Below are positions 1 through 11,355 of a stretch of 64,000 bases of DNA, one piece after another. This DNA comes from Pristionchus mayeri (taxonomy: Eukaryota; Nematoda; Chromadorea; Rhabditida; Neodiplogasteridae), in NCBI GenBank assembly GCA_036245805.1, contig BTRK01000001.1:10106001-10170000 (forward strand). Reading direction: 5' to 3'. The translations under genes and the position numbers were made by a program. How positions within the stretch are numbered: the stretch's first letter is position 1; each line of letters opens with the position of its first letter. The notes under the pieces are model-generated. The model was given only the letters and a program-made list of their open reading frames with translations, did not search any database and was not told the DNA's origin.

Positions 1-321
1 TGTAGCTCAATTTTAAAGCAAGTTATGATCATTTACCTGAGATGCACTTCACTAGTTTTAGCACAGGGTGTCAACTTCGAGACGCTCGTACTCGAAAAAT
101 AATTTTTTTTTTTAATATTTGGCCGACGCAGTTTGAAAGAGTATAGTTTAAAGTACTTTTGGTACTTTTTACAGAATTTTTAAAATTATTGATTTTCCAT
201 CCCACACGCGGTCGATTCTCTCGCGATTCCTCTCATATATCACGCGTCTTCTGAGAGAATGCATGAAAACGGACACCACGCGGAACCAGGAGCCCCAACT
301 TTCAGCAGTATCCACGAGATA
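1..321. repeat. Fragment of a long-palindrome repeat family (related to 53575-54620)
   Basis: This stretch shares blocks, in the same order, with the right half of the long palindrome at 53575-54620: the block around GTTATGATCATTTA near position 25, the CGACGCAGTTTGAAAGAG block near 125 and TCTCGCGATTCCTCTCATAT near 218. It therefore looks like the outer half of another, older copy cut by the window edge. Positions 240-321 also form the left arm of an inverted repeat whose right arm lies at 2325-2425. No coding potential is visible. Confidence 0.6.
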
Positions 322-1543
322 TTAGGTTGAATAGAAAGTCTTTATCAACTTTTTATTTCCCTTCTTCTGACAATAAAGCACAAGAGCAAAATCAAACATA
401 TGCACCATTGTTATCTACGACAAATCTCCAACGTTCAGGCAACTTATGGATTCCCTCCTTATAGAACCCATCTCGGCGCGAATCAAAATATTGCTTGAGT
501 GCGGCCTCGATCGCCCCACGAGAAATGAAGGATCTCTGATCGAGATGACGGGTCAGATCCGAGAACAACCAATAATCCGAAGGGGCCAAGTCAGGAGAAT
601 ACGGTGTATGAGGGAGAACCATCCAGCCTTATTTGGACAGCTCCTGCTTGACCTGCCGTGCAACATGGGGTCGGGCGTTATCGTGTTGATAGTACACTTT
701 CTTGCCGTTCAGGGCAGATTGTGCGAATTTCTTCTTGAGATTCCGTAGTTGTTTAGTGTAGACATATTCAGTAATTATCCGCTTCTCGGGTAGGAGCTCC
801 CAGTAAATCGGGCCATCCACCCCTCACCAGGCAGAGAGCAAGATTTTCATAGGGTGAAGGTCAGGCTTTGCGACGTCTTGTGGGGTCTCATTGGCATCCA
901 CCCACTGTGCCCTCCTATGGTGATTCTCATAGCAGACCCACTTCTCGACCCCTGTTATGAGACGGTCCAACCATCGATCTCCAGCGTGAAGAGTGAGTAG
1001 AGAAAGGGAATCGTCGACACGGTGGTCAAACTGGTCTTGGGTCAATTTGTGGGGTATGAAACGGCCTAGCTTCTTCTTCTTGCCAATGGAGACCAATCAT
1101 TTTACGATGGTGCTTTGCGATACCCCAAGTGTGGCTGCCATGTCGCGGGTATTTGGGAAGGATCCAATTCCACTACGATCCGTAGCGCATCCAAATCCAG
1201 CTCGGGTGGCCTCCCAGACCGGTCATGATCATCCATGGAAAAGTCCCCCTGGTCTGGTAGTGAGTGGCATATGAATCGTACACTTCAGCCAACTGACGTT
1301 CCTATTCCTTCATTGTAGTGTGAGAGAGGAATACGAATAACAGAACGTTGCGGATGTGCAAGGCCGTGGGAACAAACATCGTGGTCTTACTAGTGGCAGA
1401 ATGAAAGGCGTGGAATGGGGAGTTGTTGACCACATAGTCCCTTTGTCATGAGTTATTCACTAGAGGCGAGGGAACACCAAAGGTATCCTGCACTGAGCAG
1501 TGATCGAGCAAAACAGTGGATAAAGACTTTCTGTTCAACCTAA
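322..1543 (-). mobile_element. Tc1/mariner-superfamily element (mariner DD34D type), decayed
   Basis: The ends are inverted repeats: TTAGGTTGAATAGAAAGTCT at 322 and its near-perfect complement ending in CAACCTAA at 1543, flanked by a TA duplication (320-321 and 1544-1545). The minus strand encodes transposase pieces in shifting frames: about 1096-824, 820-629 and 622-392. Recognisable motifs are WVCYENHHRRAQWVD, YYQHDNARPHVA (second catalytic Asp) and YSPDLAPSDYWLF (third Asp, DD34D spacing). A full mariner transposase is about 340 residues; here frameshifts and stops separate the blocks, so the copy cannot make an intact protein. Its length, about 1.22 kb, is near a full-length element. Confidence 0.9.
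392..1096 (-). pseudogene. Mariner transposase, disrupted
   Basis: This is the coding part of the mariner element. Read on the minus strand, the order is HTH-distal region, WVCYENHHRR, then PIYWELLPEKRIITEYVY, HDNARPHVA, and SPDLAPSDYWLF with the C-terminal RWRFVVDNNGAYV. These are the conserved blocks of mariner transposases, which cut and paste DNA at TA sites. The blocks occur in at least three separate frames, with a stop just before the final block, so the gene is dead. The N-terminal DNA-binding part (upstream of 1096) is not clearly readable. Confidence 0.85.
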
Positions 1544-2515
1544 TAATTATGCCAGAGTATATTGGGTATGAGATGCGTTTATTTATATTTATTATCAAAT
1601 ATAAATAACTAGATGGCTTGATTTTCCATACATTTAATAGTCTGGTCCAAAGCCAGAAACCAAAACCAAAAAGTTTGTAATTTACGGCTCTGTGACCGAA
1701 ATCATATTTTTTCGAAGAAATCATGCCTATGCATTATCATATCATTGTTTTATATGATTTGGTTGCAAATGATCCATGAAAATTACGAAAATATAAATTC
1801 ATGAAAACCAAAGCAATTTTTTTTTTTAAGTTGCAAAATGCTTTCCATTCGAGTCATTTAGAGTTATGTTACTTATTTATGATGTTTTCGCCAATATGTT
1901 CATGTTTTGGAGCTTTTATCCGATGATTTTCAGAAAAGTGATTTTGAAATTGATCGAGTTGGACGCTATTTTCGCCTTGGGAAGACCACTTGTCACCCTA
2001 AGGAGTTCGGCTTTATTTTTTTTCCTGATAGAATCGGGCATGGAGAATTCGAATATGAGCACCACATACTTGAAAGGGTGGGGTCCCCGAGCCGGTAGAA
2101 TATTTTTTCTATTTTTGATTGCAGTTTTTCGAAAATTTCAATATGAAGTTGACGTCGAGGAGCTTTTTTGTCAACATAAAAGTTGTTGGAAATAATTTTC
2201 TCGACATTTTGAGCCCAATTTCACCATTCTAGCTCATCTGGGAGCGGAAATACTATAGAGCCGGGTGCGAACCGGAAAATGCCTAAAAGCCGGTTCTGAA
2301 AAAAACGGTCAACGTAGAAAGTTTTCTCATACCCAATATACTCTGGCATAATTATCTCGTGGATACTGCTGAAAGTTGTGGTTCCTGGTTCCGCACGGTC
2401 CTGCGATCTCTCAGAAGACGCGTGATATATCTTCATTCTTCTCTGTTCACCAGTCCGAAATTTGGCAGATAATACTCAATACATACCTAGCATTCACGTA
2501 TTAGCAATAACTCAC

Positions 2516-4230
2516 GTGCAAAGCTACTCCTGGAGTCAGTTCATCGAAGATGGATTGCGCGAGGCGGGAGTTCGACACGAACATCAGTCCGAATGCAAGC
2601 GATGTCAGTGTGTTTACCACCCGTTGGAAGAAGGACATCCGATCTCCGTAGGGCGACATTATTGCTGGAACATAGTATTGCCCATTTATTAATTTGTAAA
2701 CCGAGTTGTATTTGTGATGAACTGTTTTCGTGTAAGATGTAATAAGCCGCTGTGCAAAACATGGCGTTATATTCCTCCTGCTCGTCTCTTATGGTCTCAC
2801 AGGGAACGTATGATGGAGCCGATGGCATTTGCGTGAGGGAGTAACCACACTCGAAGTTAGTGAAGGAGACGGCCAACGCTGTTCGTTCGATACCCGCCAG
2901 GTAGAAGAGACCTGTGAGTGTGTTTCTTAGTGTTTTATTCAACGCATTCTTTTCACGGGCCGTTCGGACAGAAGGCATTTTAAACGCCGAGATGATTGAC
3001 TGAACTTTGCATTTTTATTATTGTCAATCACGCATGGTCTACAGCCTTACCGAATCCAATCGGATTCTCCGAGAAAGCGGTATCAAACTTCTCCTCACGC
3101 AGTTGCTCGACAAGTCCCGGATAGTGAATCGTTGCTGCAAAAATCATATTACGCAAAATGCCTATTATCATAAGCACATAAAACATTCATCATGTGTCAC
3201 AATTTCCCAAGAATTAAAATGGTGAGTAAAATGAGATAATTCGAGTGATTCATCAGCTGTTCGGATATGTCGCCATAGAACAGCGAACTACGTTTCTCAC
3301 CATTCGCTGCATCCAGCTGGTGCGCCAAGACTTTACGTGCGTCCTGTAAATATGATAGTTTCAGGAAAAAAAATAAAAAAATAAAATTTTTCGTCGTTCA
3401 TTTACCATCGCAAATTCTAGAATGCTACTATTCCATGCGTTGTCCATTGTCCTCGTTTCAGCTTCGTACCAGCCACGCGTGTGCTCGTTTTCAGGAAGCT
3501 GCAATGGTTTCCAGCTCTGAATAACACATTAAATGATACAAATCTTATGTAGCGTTAGTTCTCAGGAGAAGACGTTTAGAAAAATAGAAATATTATTTGT
3601 TCTTATCGTACCCTTTTTCCGCTTATGTAGTTCAAGATAACAGGCATACAATATATGCGAGAGGCCCAGTGAACAACAAAATGACGTGAGATCTGTCTTG
3701 CGCAGCCATCACTGATCTATTTGTGGAAGGCATTACCTCAATTACGCGGGCTTTCTTGGAGAGAGCTCCTCTGATTGAGGGATGAATGCGAGGAGCGACG
3801 ATAACCTAAAGCAGTTCCTTTCACAAGATGACCACTTGAGATTTTTGGGGTGTATCATTAGGGGGGAACTGATCATTTTCGAAATTTGGCAAAAAAATAT
3901 TTCCGAATTCATCTGCGGAGTTCGAAAATTGCGCGATAAAGAGATGTACGCTTTCGTTGCTCTCATCTTCGCGGGATTTCCAATACATTTCAGATTCGAT
4001 TTCACAAACTGCGGCACCATATGCAAGTTATAGCAAAATGTGAGAATACGGATGTGAAAATGCTACGCAGGCCCAAACTGGCTTACCACTTCATGGCCCG
4101 CTTCCACGAGCGCGCCCGATATCTTCGCGATGAAATTCGTGTGAGAAACGGCAAATTGCGGGGAGTAAGCGAGGAACTTGAATGATTCAGCCAGGGAAAC
4201 TAAGGGAAAGAGGAAATTGAAGATTTGCAT
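2516..4230 (-). CDS. UDP-glucuronosyltransferase, N-terminal half (C-terminus not found)
   Basis: Seven exons join in frame: 4230-4087, 3805-3737, 3516-3406, 3343-3301, 3134-3051, 2911-2801 and 2664-2516 (237 codons). The start gives MQIFNFLFPLVSLAES, a signal peptide, followed by KFLAYSPQFAVSHTNF, the typical first strand of nematode UGTs, then GALVEAGHEV, APRIHPS and, in exons 6-7, PSAPSYVP followed by SIMSPYGDRMSFFQR. UGTs transfer glucuronic acid or glucose from a UDP-sugar to small lipophilic compounds in the ER lumen. The seen half is the acceptor-binding domain. Exon 7 ends at a good donor (CAC|GTGAGT), but the UDP-sugar-binding half with its signature motif is not found downstream; the next 2.5 kb is repeats and a mariner. 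Either the gene continues past the left edge through a huge intron, or it is truncated. Confidence 0.85.
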
Positions 4231-4702
4231 CGAGACGACTGATGGATTGAGGAACTATCCCACTTCTATCTCTCCGACCACTCTTTCTATCTCTTTCTCT
4301 GCCGTTTTCCGACTCAAAATACCTTCGTGTACTCTCTCTCTCGTGGGTGTTTTGGGAGAAATAGTAAGGGGAAAAGAGAGAGTAACTCCCTCTCGCTCCC
4401 TCTCTTCCCCCATGGTGTGTGACGTGCGCGGAAAGACTACGCGCAAGGAGAAAAGGCGCACACAATTGTCGCTCAAGGAGAGAAGAGGCACGGTTTAAAT
4501 GAGGCTAGATCCATTGATTCCGTATGCTTCTAAAAGAATAGATGAATCCTGCAGTTGTTTTCGATGCTGAGCAACGTGCAATGTTTAGTTTTCATGAACC
4601 CTCATTTGACGCCCATTTCATTTTCCATAAGCGTGTAAATAATATTATTTATTGCGAATCATTTACAACATCAGAAAAGGCAGACCATTCACAGACGTTT
4701 TT

Positions 4703-5497
4703 CTATGGGAATTCAGTCAGCGTAAGTAGAAGGGGATGCGGGAGTGAAGGTTCTGAATGTTTATGAAGTTGCAGCGAATTTCTCGGAAGCGGCCTTTCCG
4801 TAATCCTCGAGCTCCTGACGACTGAGGGAGTGCACTGGACTCGAAGCTCGTCGGACTGCAATAGTTAGTTTATAAAAAGAAATGAACGTGTTGTTTGATT
4901 TTTTAATTGTCCCTGGAATGACCTTATTGGAGAACAGTCGATATTTTAAGATTTAGTTCTATCGAATGGAATACTCACGACAGCCTTCAGCTTGTTGATA
5001 TCGAGCGGCTCAGCCAGGATGAGCTCGCGCAGCTGCAACCACGTTGATAATTATCGTAATGTTAATTAAAAGCAAGAATTGGTATCAATCGGAAATCATC
5101 CTACCTGTAAAAAAACATTGACCATGTTTATGCAATTCCGAAAAGGAGATTCGAGAATATAAGAAAGCAGACCGTTCACCTTGTTCTCGAAACTCTGGGC
5201 CACTGGACTGAGCTTTGCGACCACGTCTTTGAGCAGGACTGGATTAGCCTGTAAATGTGACGGTTGTAGGTCGGATGATAACTATTTCACAGTGCAGCAT
5301 TCTATAATTTAGAGGCGTTCCGACGCAATAGTCCTCATCCGAACTGGTGGTAATTGGATAGTTTGTTAGATATCTAAAATTGATTGTCATTGCGTTAGTT
5401 ACTTTGAGCATTGTTCTGAACTTCATCAGCATGTCGATCGCTTCAGGAGTTGGGTTGTCAACAGAAGTAGCGAGCATCGCTAGGCTTATTCTTTGAT
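4703..5497 (-). CDS. Unrecognised small multi-exon gene (partial model)
   Basis: Four candidate exons follow one another on the minus strand with good splice sites: 5497-5403 (ends MLMKFRTMLK), 5248-5180 (ANPVLLKDVVAKLSPVAQSF), 5032-4979 (LRELILAEPLDINKLKAV) and a last exon from 4855. Exons two and three are both in phase 0. The third is supported independently by a paralogous exon at 6195-6252 that keeps the motif LILAEPLDI. The last exon can be read in frame to a stop near 4703, but that frame looks weak, and a different frame (ending ELEDYGKAASEKFAATS) looks more protein-like, so the 3' end is unresolved. The 5' end is also missing. The peptide looks alpha-helical; I do not recognise a family. 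Confidence 0.45.
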
Positions 5498-6194
5498 CTG
5501 AAATAGAACAATACAGGTAATAGGACTCGGACAAGACAATGCAAAATAGTTAAAACTCGCCCGAAGATGGTCGTTCTTATACCCCATCTCGGCTTTGTCC
5601 TTACGTGTAGTGTATTCGCAGGAGGCCCCAGGCCTCAATTTCGTCTTGCTCTTGATTACTAGATAGAACGAGCACTTGTACTGGTAAGTGTGTGAAGGAG
5701 AAACAACGCACATTTTACTACAGCAATATATGCCGTGTGGCTTCTTTCTGCCTATGCCTGACTACGCATAAGGAGAGGTCTTGTAAAAATGTTCGCACAC
5801 TCTAGGAGAGAAGGGGCGCAGTTAGCCACGAGAACTACAAGCTCACATTGAGGCACTCCTGAATGGAAATGACGTAAAGCCTGATTATGAATATGAGTAA
5901 ACACTGCTTTTACACAACAATGAGCAGTTTACACCGAGTTCAATCTGCGAATCACCGCCTCGTCATTCGACACTTTAGATTGGTCTGTTCTTGCTAGAGA
6001 GTGTGTACAATGATCCAGTGGTATCATTTTTCGAACTTTTCCAATCACAGTAGAAATTAAATTAGGATGGTATGAGAACGCAAATGGTTTTTGATGTGAT
6101 GAAACGTTATCTTATCGAAGTATGCAAAAGAGCTAAATGTAAGTAGCAAAGCACGTTGAATTGGAAATGGGAAGAATTTAGAAATTATTGCAGT

Positions 6195-6254
6195 TTCGTG
6201 ATCTAATCCTCGCCGAGCCACTCGATATCACCAAACTGAAACTGAAGTAAATTC
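6195..6254 (+). pseudogene. Orphan exon paralogous to the gene at 4.7-5.5 kb, inverted
   Basis: After a TTGCAG acceptor, the plus strand reads FRDLILAEPLDITKLKLK and then a stop. This closely matches the exon at 5032-4979 on the other strand (LRELILAEPLDINKLKAV). No convincing flanking exons were found; a possible upstream exon ends at the GTAAGT near 6141. It may be the remnant of an inverted duplicate, or a short paralog. Confidence 0.5.
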
Positions 6255-6259
6255 ATTTT

Positions 6260-9200
6260 AACAAGTCACATGAGTCTTTGAAGAAAACGTTTCACCAATA
6301 CTATGTCATTAAATGAGGATTGACAGGAAACCTTCTCTAGTCGATGCGCGCAATGAGGACTTAGAGCGCGCTCCCTCATTTCGTAGCACTATCTCATTCG
6401 TTGCGTGTGTGGCGGGGCGAAAATGCGCTACGGTTTAGGATTGTCTCAAAATTGCGTTATCTTCACTGGCTAGATTTTCTGTTAGCCCCCCCCCCCTCAA
6501 ACGATATGGAAAGTGGTGAGTTTGCAAATTTAAAAAAATGCACTGTCGTCTATCATGTTGTTTCATCACCCTCTTGCTACCAGCTGTTTCCTCACTCCAA
6601 CCATTCGCATTGCCTCTCAATCGAACACGCTCTCTCCGTCCCATTATGACCCTGAGAATGGGAAATGAGCTGGTACCCCGCTCTTCTTCTTCTCGCTTTC
6701 TCGTTTGGTCATTTCGCGCCCAAAAATATTGCGAAACTCTGCAAATAATGGACATTAGTAGGCCCCTTATTTTTTCGAAAGTGCTTATTACGGAGTATTA
6801 TAGTCCAGCAGTACATCACTTCTAAATGATCTGGTCTTTCCATTTGGTGCATCCGGACGTTCTCGATTTCCCTCTGTCAATCCTTCCAGGTGCATGACTC
6901 TCAAATTGCATAGTATATTCCCGGTCCACCTTTGTGCTCATGCACCTGCCACTCACTTACACTGAACGCAGAAGTTCACCTTTCACTCGATGCATGTTGA
7001 AACATATATCATCTTCTCTCGCATGGACTTTAAAAAATATTCTAGATTATACTCGAGTGACATCAAGAAGAAATACAGGAAAATGTCGGGAAAATGTACT
7101 ACTTACTTTGTAAATTAAATATCTATCTGGTAACGAATATATCGAATACATTTTTTGGGACGGGGATATCGATTACATTTCACTGCTGAGACCGATCTAA
7201 AATTGTATCTAGAGACCTATATTACGGAGCTGTTAGCGCCGCATTTGCAAAGTCAACTACATCTCGCATCGCATATTTGCTCAGGTGTCTTGGATTCGAG
7301 TTGCATGCGAGAGCAAACATCACACTTCCTAGCTCCTCTTCTAATTAATTTATGGCGCTTCTTCGGTTTCAGGCCATTCCCTCTCCCTCATCTCGCCCAC
7401 TCATTTCTAGGTATTCCTTCTGATTGTCGGCTCAGCCCATCATTGGATTGGAAATGAAGGGGTATGCAGAAATCGAAGAAGTGCCCAATTTGTCCTCGCT
7501 GATCCCCCCTTTCTCGGCCGATATGATGATTACGTGTACGCTGTCCTATTCAGCCCCCAGGTGGCCCGAGAATACTAGCGCAATCCACAATGGGGATTAA
7601 CGCAGACCTGGGCACACAATAACTTTGCTGATTACGCGCGTTCTTTCGGTGACAAGGCTAACCGGAAGGTAGATATCAAAATTAGAGTAATCGTATGTTC
7701 ATGTACTCTCTCTCTTGACCGGAGTGGTGAGAAATTACTGGAAATGACGCAACAATCACCCGAACTATGAACTCTACTAAGCGGAGGGAGAGTGTCGATA
7801 CGAGAAATGGGGGCGATATAAGATATCTTTTCTGATAAAAAATCGGGTCGCAATCTCTTCATTTCTCATTGACCGCTTGGGTTGCGAGATAATGAACAGA
7901 TAATTGTATCGTTTCTCCAACTTTAGTGTAAAGCATCCAGAGTGATATGTTACATTACGCCATCACTAGAGTGTAAGATCTGCGTTCATTTTGCCGAATG
8001 GCTCTCCCCGATCATGATTCTCATCTATCGTATTACTTTCAAATCCAATCATTTGATGGCTAATCCGCTTGTTTCGTGTGAATAACTGTTGTTATCTCAT
8101 CGCCTTCTTTTATTTTATTTATTTATCGTACACCACGAGGGTGCTTCGGCAAGTGCAGAATATGCGTGAAAATGGGAGGAGGGGAGAAGGGGGGTCGATC
8201 TTCTAAATTCTGTCGCACAAAGAAGGTTACTAGAGAAGAGAAACATCCATCCGCGGGGAAAAAGCAGGAAAGGGATGGGAAGAGAGGGTGAGGAGGGAGC
8301 GCGAGGGAGAGGGGAGCAGCGGTTGTCGATGCGGGGGAGAGGAACAGAGGCGGGGAGAGGTAAGGAGAGAGAGGAGAAAGAGGTAGGAGAGGGCAGAGAT
8401 GGGGAGAATAGCAGTTTGTTTGCGTGTACTTGGGACGCGCTTTTGCCCCGCGGTGCAAATCCCATGGAAACGCAGGCCACTTTTCAGCAACCTCTTCTCG
8501 CTTTTCTGTTGAAACGTCGTTATTAATGCCTCCAAATTGTCAATTCTCAGTGCTTTGACGAACTTTTCCTCAGGAAACCTATACACAATTTGATTCGATT
8601 CACGTGTATCATCATTTCTCATACTCTTAAAGCTATCGAAAAGTGTTGTTTACGATTACCGATTGTCTCATGTTTAGGATGTGACCTGATATAGCAGAAT
8701 TACACTCTTTGGTTTTTACGCGATCTCACACTCCGGTTGGCCCTAGAATGTGTGAGAAAAAGGAGAGCACGCGTCAATATTTAGAATACGGAGCCCACAC
8801 CTTCTCCATCGTACCTGCTTCCGTTCTGTTGTTTGTCACAAATGAGCATTTTATTTTCGTTCCCTCATTCAGATAAACAGCGAGAATCAACAGTTTTATC
8901 GAGTGGTCAACGGCATGAACCCTTTCGGGTTTCAATTGGTATGTTGTTGGTGCTATTGTTGTTTTTATTTATGATATTGTTGTTGTTATTATTTTGTGAT
9001 TCCTTATAGCTTCCCATCATGAATCTCCGGTTGGGAACACGCACGCGCAACCTCGTATGGTCTTTTGTCTCAACTCGCTCTTCATCATGCGCTAGTGACA
9101 TTGTTAAGGAATGTCCTGCCCTAATCCAGTGGAAATATATTATACTTCTGTTAGTCTACGTTTGCCAAATTCCTAAGTAAATTGATCTCGTAATGATGGC

Positions 9201-11350
9201 CGCCTGTGGTTTTCATAATCTATGTTACCGCCTGGCTGAAACTGTGTGGTTAGCGTTATCTGCAAGCCCCGTATGATAAGAATTCGTTTCACTGCTCGTT
9301 TTCACACTTTGCATCTCTCGCCTATTCTCTCTATCACACACACACACACACTCGAGGCGCTTTGATTACCTATATTGCTTCATGAGTACCCCGTATTCAA
9401 GCTAGTAGCATAGTATGGCAGGCGTGAAGACACGATTGGCACATGTGAGAGCAGAACTAGGTCACGGGAGGATTAGGAGAGAATGGTTTATCACCTTCTC
9501 GAACGGGAGCCTTTACAACCAATTCGCGTGCCATTGATCGCATCAGTCATTACTGTTCTAGTGGGGATGGGGCGGATTCATAGGATGCGCTTCACCAAAG
9601 GGACTCGATAGTGAGTGCAAGTGCCATAGCCTTAATGACATAAAAAAATGCCCACGAATCCCACACTCGCAGGTTTTCATATTATGATTATCAGATCCTT
9701 CGTGATGACTTCATGGCTATTCTTAGCTAATTCAAGGCAAGGTCGAAGGGCGAATCCTACAATAACCATAAATCTTCGCGAACTAATGAGATGTGCATCT
9801 TTTCTCACTATTTCCCCTGCATCTGCCTCCATTTCCTCCGCTTCCCATTTCGATGAATCATATTTCACTGTATCGTCACAACATCGATAGAGATGGTGTA
9901 TGAAATTAAGAGGCGATTCCTCGAATATTTAATAGTACTATCTATGGATTAGAAAGCACGAAAGAGCACGTGGTATGAGGGCATGATCCAGGAATTCTGT
10001 CTAGATTAGACTTCGAAATATAACCAAATAACATGTTATGTATCATGCAAATGCACCGCTCACTGTACTAGATAGTGGGAAAATGAAGCGAGTGAAGGGT
10101 GATTTGCATGATAAATAACATGCTACTTGGTTACTTTTCGAACTCTAGTCTAGATACTTCCGTGCTGGCCTAGCAGACCTCACCATCCCGCGCGCATTCT
10201 CTAAAAAAATAATTTAAAAAATTAAAAAAAAAGAATTAACATTCACCTATTCACCCCCGTTCCCCAATAGCCGCACATTGCATCCCGTTATTGTTTTGTA
10301 ACACAGTTGCTATTCGAAAGCTGTTTCGCGCCAGTCTCGAATGCAACAACTGGACTACGAATGTGTAGGGAAAACGAGCGGTGTCAGTTCCTCGAATCTT
10401 TCGAATTTCCGTATTCTTCCCATGGCTATGAAGATTCATTTAGTCGGGAGTAGCGTTCCTGATTCGGGTTACCGTCTGTTCATTTTGCACCCTATCTCGC
10501 GCCTCGACCTTTCGAGAGGAAGTGTTCAACGAAGAGCGCGAGCTTAACCAACTATATTCGGGAGTATGGAAGCGGAGATTCAAAAGAGATGAAAGAGGGG
10601 TTAATCTCATAATCACGCTCACAGGATGGCTACTGATTCGCGTGAGATAATTGGAGGGGTCCTTTGGCATCGCCACCTGGCCTTTCTCTCTCTCTCTCTC
10701 TTTATATTTCTCTATTTCTCACACACACCCTCACTCTCTCACCTCCCGCGCAATTAGTCACCGTGTGAATACCGAATCGTATTCATTGATGCACTCTGAC
10801 TATAGTGAGGGAAAGGAACTTATCTGAGAATGAACTCTGAATGATCCCTTTCGATAAACAGTTGGCACAAAGCACGTGGAGTCCGCACTTCAGAGCCTAA
10901 CATTTGGCCTTCTTGGATTTGATGCGGAAGAAAGTGGAAAACGCGCAGCTGTCAATAGTTGTTCCCCAATCTTGCACTCTGATTGGCAGTAATAGGCTCA
11001 TCCTATAAACCAACTAGGCTGGCTATTCAAGGTATACCACCGTCTCTATTTTCCGAAACCTTACCATTAAGATAGTAGATAGCGAATGAATAACTGCTGA
11101 AACTACCTCTGAATCAGTGGAACAAGTAGGCGCAATTAGTATTGCTTTACACTCCCATATCGCACTCAGCATCCAAACATTCAAACTTGCATCTAGGCAA
11201 TGTAACCCGATCTTAGTCATAAGTAAACATTCACAAATTTAATTTCTGAACTGTTAATTAGAGAAATTAATGGATGTTGAAGAAGACTGGATATATGGGA
11301 ATAAACGACAAGCATTAATGATTTTTGGGTGATTTCTAAATTTATTGCTC
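6260..11350. other. Gene-poor stretch
   Basis: About 5 kb with no gene I can support. It holds a poly-C run near 6487, a GA-rich/CT-rich block at about 8170-8400 that creates long spurious reading frames on both strands, CA repeats near 9340, CT repeats at about 10685-10701 and an inverted-repeat element at 9990-10165. Open frames here are short or low complexity and lack coherent splice-linked neighbours. The upstream regulatory region and first exon of the SET-domain gene presumably lie at the right end. Confidence 0.5.
9990..10165. repeat. Inverted-repeat element (MITE-like)
   Basis: The left arm runs from CTGTCTAGATTAGA through AACCAAATAACATG to ATCATGCAAATGCACC. The right arm is its diverged reverse complement, from GGTGATTTGCATGAT to TCTAGTCTAGATAC. 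The arms are about 65-70 bases around a short loop. No open reading frame is present, so this is probably a non-autonomous element. Confidence 0.6.
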
Positions 11351-11355
11351 TTCAG

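Larger units (their letters stand above)
240..2425. repeat. Inverted repeat whose left arm is split by a mariner element
   Basis: The left arm is 240-321 plus 1546-1575. The right arm is the reverse complement at about 2325-2425. Both carry CACGCGTCTTCTGAGAG, GCGGAACCAGGA, CAACTTTCAGCAGTATCC and GAGATA/ATTATGCCAGAG. The right arm is continuous, whereas the left arm is interrupted exactly at a TA by the mariner copy, so the right arm preserves the empty insertion site. The loop, 1576-2324, holds AT-rich sequence with no gene I recognise. Confidence 0.7.

Noticed and set aside
4187..4498. Long overlapping frames on both strands near the UGT first exon
   Set aside because: CT/GA-rich composition gives open frames on both strands. 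Only the 4230-4087 exon shows family motifs and correct splicing.
8115..8622. Frames of 110-130 codons on the minus strand
   Set aside because: Ser/Pro/Leu-rich low-complexity translation of a GA/CT tract; no splice-linked exons or motifs.
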